A stretch of DNA of 50,447 bases from Streptosporangiaceae bacterium (GTDB lineage Bacteria; Actinomycetota; Actinomycetes; Streptosporangiales; Streptosporangiaceae): contig JASHOE010000128.1 of NCBI GenBank assembly GCA_030041275.1, forward strand, positions 1 to 50,447, given 5' to 3'. Below are positions 42,875-50,447 of this stretch, in pieces. Made by a program: the position numbers and the translations under genes. Position 1 is the stretch's first letter. Each line of letters begins with the position of its first letter. The notes under the pieces were generated by a model. It saw only the letters and a list, made by a program, of their open reading frames with translations, ran no database searches and had not been told where the DNA came from.

Positions 42875-42991
42875 ATCGCACGCGATGACCAGTCGGTCGG
42901 GCTGGCCTAAGCCCGAGAGCGCTGTGGTGGAGATTCCGGCGAGGCCGATGATCGCGATCAGGGCCACGGACCACTCTCGTCGTGACGAAGG

Positions 42992-43414
42992 TCAGGGGAA
43001 GCCGGGATGGGAGCGGCGGTCCGCATCGACCGGGCTCATGATTCCGACAGGGTTACCTTCTGGGTCCTCGACGATTGCGTAACGGGCTCCCCAGAATGCA
43101 TCGTAGGGCGGCTGCTGCCCGGCATATCCGAATGCAGTGAGTTCGGAGTACAGGCTGTCGACTCGTTCTCGAGTCGACACTTTGAAGCCTAGGACGGCGC
43201 GTCCCGAATGCGAACCGACGTTCCAGTGCCTCGCGAAGTCGGTGCTGTCGATGTCGAGATCGACACCGCCGGGAAGGCGGGCGCTTCGGTGGTGCACCTG
43301 AAATGCGGGATCGGTATCTGGGATGTCCAATCCGAGCCGACGGTAGAAGGTCACCGCGGCAGCCATGTCCGAAACGACGAGGTTCAGCTGGTCGAGAATC
43401 GGGCTGTCATCCAT
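42992..43414 (-). CDS. VOC family protein (glyoxalase-like)
   Basis: 140 residues with one VOC module pair: QLNLVVSDMAAAVTFYRRLG at the N-terminus, then GGVDLDIDSTDFARHWN, RAVLGFKVSTRERVD and YAIVEDPEGNPVGIMSPVD. Proteins of this type bind metals or small ligands and include glyoxalases, dioxygenases and resistance proteins; the role here is unknown. ATG 43414 is used. It is divergent from the second VOC gene. Confidence 0.85.
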   Translation of the reverse strand: MDDSPILDQLNLVVSDMAAAVTFYRRLGLDIPDTDPAFQVHHRSARLPGGVDLDIDSTDFARHWNVGSHSGRAVLGFKVSTRERVDSLYSELTAFGYAGQQPPYDAFWGARYAIVEDPEGNPVGIMSPVDADRRSHPGFP

Positions 43415-43562
43415 AGCAACGTGGTACCACCGCGCTTGCCCGTCCGCGAGCGGATGTCCGAGTTATTCGCTTGGCCTACCGGGCTCTCGCGCCTAGCGTT
43501 GCTTTCTCCTAAGTGCGTGGACCACGTGTCTTGTCTGGGGCTTCAGACAGCAGCTCGGGGGT

Positions 43563-44291
43563 GTGGAGCGAATGACGTGTCAGCTCCTGGCGGTCTGCAT
43601 CGCTGCAAACCACCCGGCCCGCCTCGCACAATTCTGGGCCGGGATGCTGGGCTGGGAGGCGACCGACGACCCCGCCGCAGGTATTGCGCTGCTGCCCAGC
43701 GATGACACCGGGTTCCGAATCCGGCTCGTTCCCGCCCAGGAGCCGAAGACCAGCCCGAACGAGATGCACGTGCATCTGACGAGCACATCATTTGAGGACC
43801 AGCAGCAGACAGCGGCGACGGCGCTCGGGCTCGGCGCCCGGCACATCGACGTTGGCCAGCGTCCGGAGGAGGGCCATATTGTGCTCGCGGACCCGGAGGG
43901 CAATGAGTTCTGCGTGATCGAGCCCGGCAACAACTGGCTCGCCGGCTGCGGATTCTTCGCTGAGCTTGCGTGCGACGGGTCGCGGGAGGTCGGGTACTTC
44001 TGGAGCGAAGCGCTGGGCTGGCCGCTCGTCTGGGATCAGGACCAAGAGACCGCGATTCGCTCGCCACGGGGCGGCCCGAAGATCAGCTGGGGTGGCCCGC
44101 CGCTCATGCCGAAAGCGGGCAAGAACCGGCTGCACTTCGACCTCGCGCCACCTATCGGCGAAGACCAGCAGGCGGAGGTCGACCGTCTTGTCTCCCTCGG
44201 GGCCAGACGTATCGACCGCCAAGGAGTGGCCAGCTGGGCCGTCATGGCCGATCCCGACGGCCATGAGTTCTGCGTGCTGACCCCGCGCTAG
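43563..44291 (+). CDS. Two-domain VOC family protein
   Basis: 242 residues with two VOC halves. The first runs from VCIAANHPARLAQFWAGMLG to EGNEFCVIEPG, the second from SREVGYFWSEALGWPLVW to DGHEFCVLTPR. The repeated G-EFCV-P ends mark each half. It belongs to the large actinobacterial 'glyoxalase-like' group with no fixed substrate. GTG 43563 is used; ATG 43572 is also possible, and a GGAG lies just before it. Confidence 0.85.
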   Translation: MERMTCQLLAVCIAANHPARLAQFWAGMLGWEATDDPAAGIALLPSDDTGFRIRLVPAQEPKTSPNEMHVHLTSTSFEDQQQTAATALGLGARHIDVGQRPEEGHIVLADPEGNEFCVIEPGNNWLAGCGFFAELACDGSREVGYFWSEALGWPLVWDQDQETAIRSPRGGPKISWGGPPLMPKAGKNRLHFDLAPPIGEDQQAEVDRLVSLGARRIDRQGVASWAVMADPDGHEFCVLTPR

Positions 44292-44370
44292 CCGACCTCA
44301 GTCAGTGGGTAGCCGTCGAGCCGCCTCGCGCTACGGTGGCGAGGACGACGCGCACGTGATCATTATGGAC

Positions 44371-45120
44371 CTAGCGCACGACCAGATAGATGATGACGCC
44401 GACGACCACCAGCCCGACCACCACCGGGATCAGGCGCTTGTAGACCGCGCGGCCTGCCACGCTCATGAGGTCGAGCGCCGGCGGCTCGGATCCGGCTGCG
44501 GTGGCCGCGCGCGCGCCGCTCTCCGGGCTCGGACCGGCGGCGATCCCACTGGCTGCGCTGGACGAGCCGGCGCCGGTCCCGCCGGAAGTTCCGGTGCCGG
44601 CGGCCGCGCCAGTGGCAGGCCCGGCCGTTCCCGACCCGGCCGTCACCGGCGATGACAGTCCGGTAGGCCCTGGCGCATCGCCGCCCAGCCGGCTCTCGAG
44701 GCACGCGACGAACTGGCCGAGCAGCTTCGCGGATACTTCCTTGATCATGCCGCTGCCGAACTGGGCGATCCGCCCAGCGATCGTCAGATCCGTGCTGACG
44801 TTGACGACGGTGCTCGTGCCGTTCGGGCGCAGCTGCGCGGAGATGACCGCGGTCGCGTTGCCGTTACCGCGTGAGTCGCGCCCGCGCGCGTCGATCACGG
44901 CCCGGTAGGTGCTCTCGTCCTTCTCTGCGAACTGCGCGGTGCCGGCGTACTCCGCGGTCACCGGGCCGACCTTGATCTTGACCTTGCCGGTATAGACACC
45001 GTCGGTCACGCCCGTGAGCTGGGCGCCGGGCATGCACGGCGCAATCAGCTCCAGGTCGGTCAGCACACCCCACGCCTGCCCGATGGGCACTCCGACGGTG
45101 AACTCGTTGTCCAGCTTCAT
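44371..45120 (-). CDS. CoxG-like (CO dehydrogenase subunit G / SRPBCC) protein with C-terminal membrane anchor
   Basis: 249 residues. The first 150 are an SRPBCC (START-like) domain of the CoxG type: MKLDNEFTVGVPIGQAWGVL, IAPCMPGAQLTG, VKIKVGPVTAEYAGTAQF and IAGRIAQFGSGMIKEVS. A Gly/Ala/Ser/Thr-rich linker of about 70 residues leads to a C-terminal helix (LIPVVVGLVVVGVIIYLVV). In CO oxidisers CoxG tethers the dehydrogenase to the membrane, but no coxMSL genes are in this window. It may serve another molybdenum hydroxylase elsewhere. Confidence 0.88.
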   Translation of the reverse strand: MKLDNEFTVGVPIGQAWGVLTDLELIAPCMPGAQLTGVTDGVYTGKVKIKVGPVTAEYAGTAQFAEKDESTYRAVIDARGRDSRGNGNATAVISAQLRPNGTSTVVNVSTDLTIAGRIAQFGSGMIKEVSAKLLGQFVACLESRLGGDAPGPTGLSSPVTAGSGTAGPATGAAAGTGTSGGTGAGSSSAASGIAAGPSPESGARAATAAGSEPPALDLMSVAGRAVYKRLIPVVVGLVVVGVIIYLVVR

Positions 45121-45221
45121 GGCAATCCTCCGGGGGCCAGGCGTTCCGCGATCCTACCCATCAGCAGGGAACGCGGTCGACGCGCCTGGCCCCCGTGGGC
45201 AGGCGCGCCGCCGATGCGGGC

Positions 45222-46019
45222 TCAGACCCGCGCGGTGTCCCTACGGAACCGCCACATGGCGCCAGCCGAGAAGATGATCAGCCAGCCCAGCACGTTCACG
45301 ACCCAGGTCCAGTCCACGCCGTTGCCCAGAAGCGGGGTGTGCACGAGCTGATTGAGCCCGTACAGCGGCGACCACTTGAGCACATCCTGGACCGTCGGGG
45401 CGAACTGGCTGAGGGGGATGAACAGGCCGCCGGCCAGCGACAGCAGGCCCAGGATCAGCCCGATGAGCTGCATGACGTTCTCGGCTGGCAGCAGGTAGCC
45501 GAGGAACAGCCCGAACGCCGCGAACAGCAGCGACCCGATCCACACCGAGAACCCGGTGGCAATCCACAGACCCACTGACATCTCGGCCTTGTTCGTGATC
45601 GCGCCGACGATGTACACGGCCCCTACCGATGCGGCGCCGAGTACCAGCGCGGTCGCCACCTTGATCGCGATGTAGGCGACCGGCGTCAGGGGCGTCAGCC
45701 GAAGCTGCCGGCTCCAGCCCTGCGACCGCTCCATCGACACCAGAGCGCCGCCGAACGTCGTCGCGAGCACCGCGCCGTACAGCGCCAGGCTGATCATCAC
45801 GAAGGCAGAAAGGTTGCCGTTCCCTGTATGGATCTTGTCGTAGCTGCGGTTCACGCCGAAGACGAAAAAGAAGATCACGGGCGCGAGGACCGCGATGATG
45901 ACGGTGCGTGGATTGCGGGTCAGCCGCCGGGTCTCGAGCTTGAGCACCGTCAGGTTGAACCCGCCAAGAGCGGGTGCCTTGCGGCCAGCAACGTCGGCAG
46001 CGATGGTCGGGGTGCTCAT
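45222..46019 (-). CDS. ABC-2 type transporter permease
   Basis: 265 residues from ATG 46019, which overlaps the ATPase stop (ATGA). About six membrane helices (for example VIIAVLAPVIFFFVFGV and LIGLILGLLSLAGGLFIPLS). The SMERSQGWSRQLRLTPLTPV segment is typical of actinobacterial ABC-2 exporters of the DrrB type. It partners the ATPase encoded just upstream. The substrate is unknown. Confidence 0.93.
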   Translation of the reverse strand: MSTPTIAADVAGRKAPALGGFNLTVLKLETRRLTRNPRTVIIAVLAPVIFFFVFGVNRSYDKIHTGNGNLSAFVMISLALYGAVLATTFGGALVSMERSQGWSRQLRLTPLTPVAYIAIKVATALVLGAASVGAVYIVGAITNKAEMSVGLWIATGFSVWIGSLLFAAFGLFLGYLLPAENVMQLIGLILGLLSLAGGLFIPLSQFAPTVQDVLKWSPLYGLNQLVHTPLLGNGVDWTWVVNVLGWLIIFSAGAMWRFRRDTARV

Positions 46020-46978
46020 CGGGTGGCTCCTGTCGTGGCGTCGGACCCGGCGTCGTCGCCGGTCAGCGCGATGAATGCGTCTTCGATCCCGCGTGCGGCG
46101 ATCTCGAGGTCCTTGGCTGCAGTCTGTGTCAGCAAGTACCGGGCAGTTGCGTCGCTGTCGCTGGCGTGGACCAGTACGGTATCGCCGCGCACCTCCACCG
46201 ACTCTGCGCCAGGCACGCCCATCAGCGCGGCCTCGCTGGCGCCCGGCAGCGTGGCGCGGACAGTCCGGCCGGCGGCTCTGGCCTTGATCTGCGACGCGGT
46301 GCCGTCGGCCACCACCTTGCCGTGCCGGAGCAGGACTATCCGGTCCGCGTACGCGTCGGCCTCCTCGAGATAGTGGGTGGCGAACAGCACGGTCCGGCCG
46401 TTCTCGGCGTCCTTGCGGATCGCCGCCCAGAAACCCCGTCGGCCCTCGACGTCCATGCCGGTGGTGGGCTCGTCCAGGACCAGCAGGTCGGGGTTGGACA
46501 GCAGCGCGAGCGCGAACCGCAGCCGCTGCTGCTCGCCGCCCGAGCACTTGTTGACCCGCCGGTCGGCGATGTCAGCGATGCCAGCCGTGCGCAGCACTTC
46601 CCTCGGGTTCTGGCTGCGGACGAACAGGCTGGCGGTGTACTCGGCGGTCTCGTACACGGTCAGGTCCCTAAGCAACCCGCCCGTCTGCATGACGGCGGAC
46701 ACCAGCCCGCGGCTGATCGCCTGGCGGGGCTCCATCCCGAAGACCCTGACTCGGCCAGCGTCGGGGCGGGACAGGCCGAGGATGATGTCGATGGTCGAGG
46801 TCTTGCCGGCGCCGTTGGGACCAAGGATGGCCACGATCTCGCCGGAGCTGAGGCCGAGGTCCACGCCGTCGACCGCGTGCACGTGGCCGAAGTTTTTGTG
46901 CACGCCGGCCAGTTCGACGGCCAGCGGTCCCGTGCCCTCGGCAAAACTGCCGGTTCCGGCGGTCGTGGTTTGCGTCAT
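46016..46978 (-). CDS. ABC transporter ATPase (DrrA/CcmA type)
   Basis: 320 residues from ATG 46978. Walker A is GPNGAGKTS, the signature is CSGGEQQRLRFALAL with Cys in place of Leu or Tyr, Walker B is LLVLDEPTTGMD and the switch is FATHYLEE. The last 80 residues form the usual small C-terminal domain of this subfamily. It is encoded in front of its permease, and the pair probably forms one operon. No regulator is next door. Confidence 0.95.
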   Translation of the reverse strand: MTQTTTAGTGSFAEGTGPLAVELAGVHKNFGHVHAVDGVDLGLSSGEIVAILGPNGAGKTSTIDIILGLSRPDAGRVRVFGMEPRQAISRGLVSAVMQTGGLLRDLTVYETAEYTASLFVRSQNPREVLRTAGIADIADRRVNKCSGGEQQRLRFALALLSNPDLLVLDEPTTGMDVEGRRGFWAAIRKDAENGRTVLFATHYLEEADAYADRIVLLRHGKVVADGTASQIKARAAGRTVRATLPGASEAALMGVPGAESVEVRGDTVLVHASDSDATARYLLTQTAAKDLEIAARGIEDAFIALTGDDAGSDATTGATR

Positions 46979-47162
46979 GACCTCAGTCTGCCGGACGCCG
47001 CAACCAGATAAATCCACCCTGCGTCACGACCTGGCCGTGACACCTGTCACGTCCGGCGCTCAGCGACGGCGCGCAGCGAGGCGGCACCCCGACCGCAGGG
47101 CGACGTGAGCAGCGTCACATCAGGCGCCACTGAGCTGACCGCACCCGCCCTCAGGACCGGGC

Positions 47163-48335
47163 CTAGCCGCCGAGCGCCCGCAGGAAGCCGGGCGGGATGA
47201 TGACGTCTGCCCGGCTTAGCTCAGCGACCGAGGATCGGCCAAGCCCGAGCAACGCCGAATCCAGCCCGTTCCTCATGATGTCCAGGACGTTCTCGACGCC
47301 CGCCTGGCCGTTCGCCGCGAGCCCCCACAGATACGCCCGCCCGATCATCACGGCGCGGGCGCCGAGCGCGACCGCCTTGACCGCGTCGCTGCCGCGGCGC
47401 ACGCCGCCGTCCAGCAGCACCTCGACCTGGCCGCCGACCGCGTCCGCGATGGCGGGGAGCGCCCGGATCGTGGCAGGCGTGCCGTCCAGGTTGTTGCCGC
47501 CATGATTGGACACCGAAATGGCGGTCACCCCCGCGTCCACGGCACGCTTGGCGTCGTCGACCCGGCAGACGCCCTTGAGCAGGAACGGCCCGCCCCACTG
47601 CTCGCGCAGCCACGCGACGTCGTCCCAGCTCGGTGGCGGCGTCTGCATCCACTGCCCGTACGCGCCGAAGAAGGTCGGCGGCGCTGCGCCGGGCAAAGCC
47701 ATGTTCGGTACGGTCAGCTCCGGCGGTCTGCCGGTCCGCCCATAAAGAGCCAGCCAGTGCGGACGGACCACGGCCTCGGGGAGGTGGCGCACGATGGTGC
47801 GCAGGTCGGTTCGGTCAGGGATCTGCGGGCTGCCCCAGTCGCGCGAGTGCGTGAACGTCCAGTCCGCGGTGAGGATCAAGCCGACCGCGCCCGCCCTGCG
47901 CGCGCGGTCCACCCGAGCGAGGATCTCGTCCCGGCTCCCGCACCAGTACACCTGGAAGAGGGTCTGCGGGTTGGCCGCGACCACCTCTTCGACCGGCTTG
48001 CTGGCGAACGAGCTCAGGCCCATGGCCGTGCCCCGCGCGGCCGCCGCCCTGGCGACCGCGACCTCGCCGTCCGGGTGAACCGCCTGGACACCGGTCGGCG
48101 AGATGATGACCGGCAGCGAGACGGGCTGGCCGAGCACCGTCGTCGCCAGGTCGCGCTGGGCCTGGTTACCCACCACGTGCGGCGCGAAGCCGAGCTCGGC
48201 GAAAGCCGCGACGTTATCGTCCCTGGTCTGGCCCCGCTCGGCGCCGGCGAGGAGCGCGCTGTAGACCGACGCAGGCAGCCGCTTACGGGCGCGACGCTGC
48301 GCCTCGGCGACGGACTCGAACCACGAACTAGCCAT
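47163..48335 (-). CDS. mftD: Pre-mycofactocin synthase MftD
   Basis: 390 residues of the FMN-dependent alpha-hydroxy-acid dehydrogenase fold. FMN and catalytic features are visible: LPVIISPTGVQAVHPDGEVA, MGLSSFASKPVEEV, FQVYWCGS, ISVSNHGGNNLDGTPA (catalytic His), VLLDGGVRRGSDAVKA and VMIGRAYLWGLA. SNHGGNNLDGTPA and the length match MftD rather than lactate oxidase (SNHGGRQLDG). In the pathway MftD turns the MftC/MftE product AHDP into pre-mycofactocin by oxidative deamination. The start overlaps the mftF stop by eight bases (ATGGCTAG), so translation is coupled. Confidence 0.9.
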   Translation of the reverse strand: MASSWFESVAEAQRRARKRLPASVYSALLAGAERGQTRDDNVAAFAELGFAPHVVGNQAQRDLATTVLGQPVSLPVIISPTGVQAVHPDGEVAVARAAAARGTAMGLSSFASKPVEEVVAANPQTLFQVYWCGSRDEILARVDRARRAGAVGLILTADWTFTHSRDWGSPQIPDRTDLRTIVRHLPEAVVRPHWLALYGRTGRPPELTVPNMALPGAAPPTFFGAYGQWMQTPPPSWDDVAWLREQWGGPFLLKGVCRVDDAKRAVDAGVTAISVSNHGGNNLDGTPATIRALPAIADAVGGQVEVLLDGGVRRGSDAVKAVALGARAVMIGRAYLWGLAANGQAGVENVLDIMRNGLDSALLGLGRSSVAELSRADVIIPPGFLRALGG

Positions 48336-49923
48336 CTGACTGCAGCCTCTCGGTCGGGCGCGCGTCCGTCCGGCCGCCGGCAACGCGCAGGGGGCGCCAC
48401 GAGATCAGGGGCGTGAGCGGTGCCAGCGTCCGCGCCCGTACGCATCCAGCCCACACACCGGCGCCGTAGCACACGTCGTCGGCGATGTGAGCAAGCGTGA
48501 AGGTGACGGGATTCAGCTTCGGCCTGCGCTGCGCGTAGGCGGTGAGTGCAGGGCCAAGGAACAGGGACGCGGCCGCGGCCCGGCGGCCCCAGCGGCGCGC
48601 TGGGGACCGACCGCCGGGGGTTGCGAGCAGCACCGCCAGTGCCGGCGCGGCGAACTGAGTCGCGTAGCGGCCCATGCCAAGCCACGTCTGCACGATCCCT
48701 GTCACGGTCGCGCCCGCAGCACCGTCGGCCGGGATCCCGGCGCGCCGGACCCGGCCAGTGAGGTCCAGCCAGCCGCCAATGGCCGCGGCCAGCGCGATCG
48801 CCGGTCGCCGGGCGAGCAAGGCGGTGCTGGCCGCGGCCGGCCACGGCTGCAGCACGAGCGGCGCCACGCTGTCCGGGTGCCGCCGAGCGAGCGGACCGGC
48901 CGAGCTTCCGTAGCTGAACCGCCGGGCGAGCAGGGAGCCCCAGCGAGCCGGCCCCGCGTGCGGGACCTCGACGGCGGGCTCGTACCGGATCCGCCAGCCA
49001 GCCTGGTGCAACCGCCAGACCAGGTCGACGTCCTCGCCATAGCGCAGCGCAGCGTCGAAGGCGTCCCGGCCAGCCGCGACGCGAGTCAGCGCGGAGCGCC
49101 GGACAAGCAGCGCAGCCGTCGGCACGTACGAGACCCGGCTGCCCGGCCGCACCCGGCCTGGCCGGGCACCGAGATCGAGGCTGCTGCACGCGGCGGCGAA
49201 CCTGGCGGCCGACGACGGCCGCGCGGGAGCCGGGGCCACGATCCGCGGCGCCACCGCAGCGACGAGCGGATCCGCCAGGTGCGCCGCCAGCGCGCTGATC
49301 CAGCCCGGCGGTGGCGTGCAGTCACTGTCAAGGAACGCCACCAGGTCGGTCTGCACGCGGGCGAGCCCGGTGTTGCGGGCTGCCGCCGGACCGCCGCTGC
49401 AGTCCCGACGGACGAGCATCGCCGCGTGTCGTTCGGCCACCGCAGCGATCGACCGGGGATCCGCGGAGCCGTCGTCCACCACCAGCACGGCGTAGCGGCG
49501 GCCGGTCGCGACCAGGCAGCGATCGAGCAGCGCGGCTCGGTCCTTGACCGGTATGACCACCGTCACCGTCCGCGTGGCCGGATCGGCCGCGCCGTCGGCG
49601 GGCGGCACCGGGTGCGCGAGGCCAGCGTCGGTGAGCCGCCGCGCGAGTGTTCCGGCCGCGGCCGAGCGGACCGATCCGTCCAGTAGCTCAGCGAACGCTC
49701 GCGATCCGGCGGTTGTCAGTCGCATCGCCCTTGCGGGCGACCCACCGAACAGTGTCCCGTCGCTCAGCCGTTTGGTGTCCGGGTCCAGCTGGATACCGAA
49801 CCCGCGCGGCAGCGGCGGCACCCGCTGTGCTCGCAGCCGTTGCCCCCGCCTGTCCGCGGTGTCCCCGACCGGGACGCTGGCATCCCGGCCAGAACGCGCG
49901 CGCACCGGACGGCTCACGTTCAT
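48328..49923 (-). CDS. mftF: Mycofactocin glycosyltransferase MftF
   Basis: 531 residues. The N-terminal block (PLPRGFGIQLDPDTKRLSDG, then TLFGGSPARAMRL) is diagnostic for MftF. The GT2 domain follows, with VTVVIPVKDRA, a DSDC acidic motif (residues FLDSDCTPPPGW) and the EDVDLVWRLHQAGW block. The C-terminal third is hydrophobic and probably membrane-associated. MftF adds beta-1,4-linked glucose units to the mycofactocin core. Its ATG overlaps the stop of the upstream SDR (ATGA at 49920-49923), and it overlaps mftD downstream. Confidence 0.93.
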   Translation of the reverse strand: MNVSRPVRARSGRDASVPVGDTADRRGQRLRAQRVPPLPRGFGIQLDPDTKRLSDGTLFGGSPARAMRLTTAGSRAFAELLDGSVRSAAAGTLARRLTDAGLAHPVPPADGAADPATRTVTVVIPVKDRAALLDRCLVATGRRYAVLVVDDGSADPRSIAAVAERHAAMLVRRDCSGGPAAARNTGLARVQTDLVAFLDSDCTPPPGWISALAAHLADPLVAAVAPRIVAPAPARPSSAARFAAACSSLDLGARPGRVRPGSRVSYVPTAALLVRRSALTRVAAGRDAFDAALRYGEDVDLVWRLHQAGWRIRYEPAVEVPHAGPARWGSLLARRFSYGSSAGPLARRHPDSVAPLVLQPWPAAASTALLARRPAIALAAAIGGWLDLTGRVRRAGIPADGAAGATVTGIVQTWLGMGRYATQFAAPALAVLLATPGGRSPARRWGRRAAAASLFLGPALTAYAQRRPKLNPVTFTLAHIADDVCYGAGVWAGCVRARTLAPLTPLISWRPLRVAGGRTDARPTERLQSDG

Positions 49924-50447
49924 AGCGCCAGTCCGCCGTCGACCGGCACCACCGCCCCGGTCACGCCGCTGCCGCCCGGTCCGGCCAGGAACGCGAGCAC
50001 GGCGGCGACCTCGGCCGGATCGAGAATGCGGCCCATCGGCTGGGTGCGCGCGAAGTCCGCTGCGCCCATCAGCCCGTACAGCCGCGCGCTCTCGTCCAGC
50101 ATCGCGGTCGCCGTCGACCCTGGACTCACGCCGTTCGCGGTCACGCCCGTGTCACCGAGTTCCACGCCGAGCGCGCGAATCAGCCCGGCCACGCCGGCCT
50201 TCGCTGCGCAGTAAGCGGCGAGCATCGGCAGGCCGCGCGTCGCGGCTGCGGACGCGATGGCCAGGAACCGGCCGCTGCGCGGCAGCGGCCTGCGCAGCAG
50301 CGCGGGCACGGCCGCGCGGGCGAGATTCAGCACCCCGCCGAGATCGATGTCGAGCACCGCCTGCTCCTGGTCGCGAGGCACATCCCACTGCTTGCGCCCG
50401 CCGGCGATGACCCCCGCGCAGGCGATCGCCGCGTCGAGCCCGCCCCA
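49920..50447 (-). CDS. SDR family oxidoreductase, probably mycofactocin-associated, N-terminus outside window
   Basis: The frame is open from the right edge, giving 175 residues without the N-terminal NAD-binding loop. It begins WGGLDAAIACAGVIAGG, where ACAG stands for the usual NNAG. SDR active-site features follow: Ser in AIASAAA, YCAAKAG (Tyr and Lys), TANGVSPGSTAT and a VVPVDGGLAL end. It overlaps mftF by ATGA. SDRs are a main class of mycofactocin-dependent enzymes, and one SDR subfamily is often encoded inside mft clusters, so a role in the pathway or its use is likely but inferred. A GTG at 50381 is internal to the frame and is not the start. Confidence 0.85.
   Translation of the reverse strand, partial: WGGLDAAIACAGVIAGGRKQWDVPRDQEQAVLDIDLGGVLNLARAAVPALLRRPLPRSGRFLAIASAAATRGLPMLAAYCAAKAGVAGLIRALGVELGDTGVTANGVSPGSTATAMLDESARLYGLMGAADFARTQPMGRILDPAEVAAVLAFLAGPGGSGVTGAVVPVDGGLAL

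Noticed and set aside
42680..42967. Minus-strand frame starting with a hydrophobic stretch (ALIAIIGLAGISTTALSG)
   Set aside because: It looks like a signal peptide for 20 residues, but then runs antisense into the ligase and has no good ribosome binding site.
1..50447. tRNA, rRNA or intact insertion sequence
   Set aside because: I saw no tRNA T-loop pattern, no rRNA-like stretch and no transposase.

Overview
The window is high-GC DNA (many GTG starts, strong GGAGG ribosome binding sites, ATGA/GTGA overlaps) and reads as part of an actinobacterial chromosome. Mycofactocin genes at the right edge, an ECF42-type sigma factor with a DGPF partner, a PAC2 protein, a LigC-like ligase and a DUF2332 protein all fit that group. 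I saw no rRNA, tRNA, CRISPR array, prophage or intact insertion sequence. The species cannot be named from this.

Left part (1-12.4 kb, all plus strand): a regulator cut by the window edge, whose linker is encoded by a perfect 30-bp minisatellite; a PAC2 protein; an IspH-fold paralogue with its Fe-S cysteines but altered substrate residues; a methylene-THF reductase; a DGPF/ECF42 pair; an RCC1-repeat lipoprotein; a MetE-like protein; and full-length cobalamin-dependent methionine synthase MetH. MetF, the MetE-like protein and MetH make this a one-carbon/methionine neighbourhood.

Middle (12.5-30.3 kb): an unknown protein with a HAD phosphatase; a CocE/NonD hydrolase; a divergent TetR/MFS efflux pair with a palindromic operator and a probably leaderless efflux mRNA; a three-gene FtsX-FtsX-ATPase ABC system; a minus-strand operon SDR-SDR-DUF2332-glyoxalase preceded by an unusual 830-bp non-coding region with a diverged duplication and two matching hairpins; then an EEP-family hydrolase.

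Right (30.3-50.4 kb): a two-component system divergent from a DrrAB-like ABC transporter; an Orn/Lys/Arg decarboxylase-type protein; an ASCH-like protein; a D-2-hydroxyacid dehydrogenase; an NCS1 permease; a decayed GrpB pseudogene; an acyl-CoA synthetase; a LigC-like ATP-dependent DNA ligase; two VOC proteins; a CoxG-like protein; another ABC exporter pair; and, overlapping end to end on the minus strand, an SDR (cut by the window edge), the mycofactocin glycosyltransferase MftF and the pre-mycofactocin synthase MftD.

The most unusual signals are the duplicated hairpin leader before the SDR operon, the IspH paralogue, the in-frame minisatellite, and the SDR-mftF-mftD arrangement.
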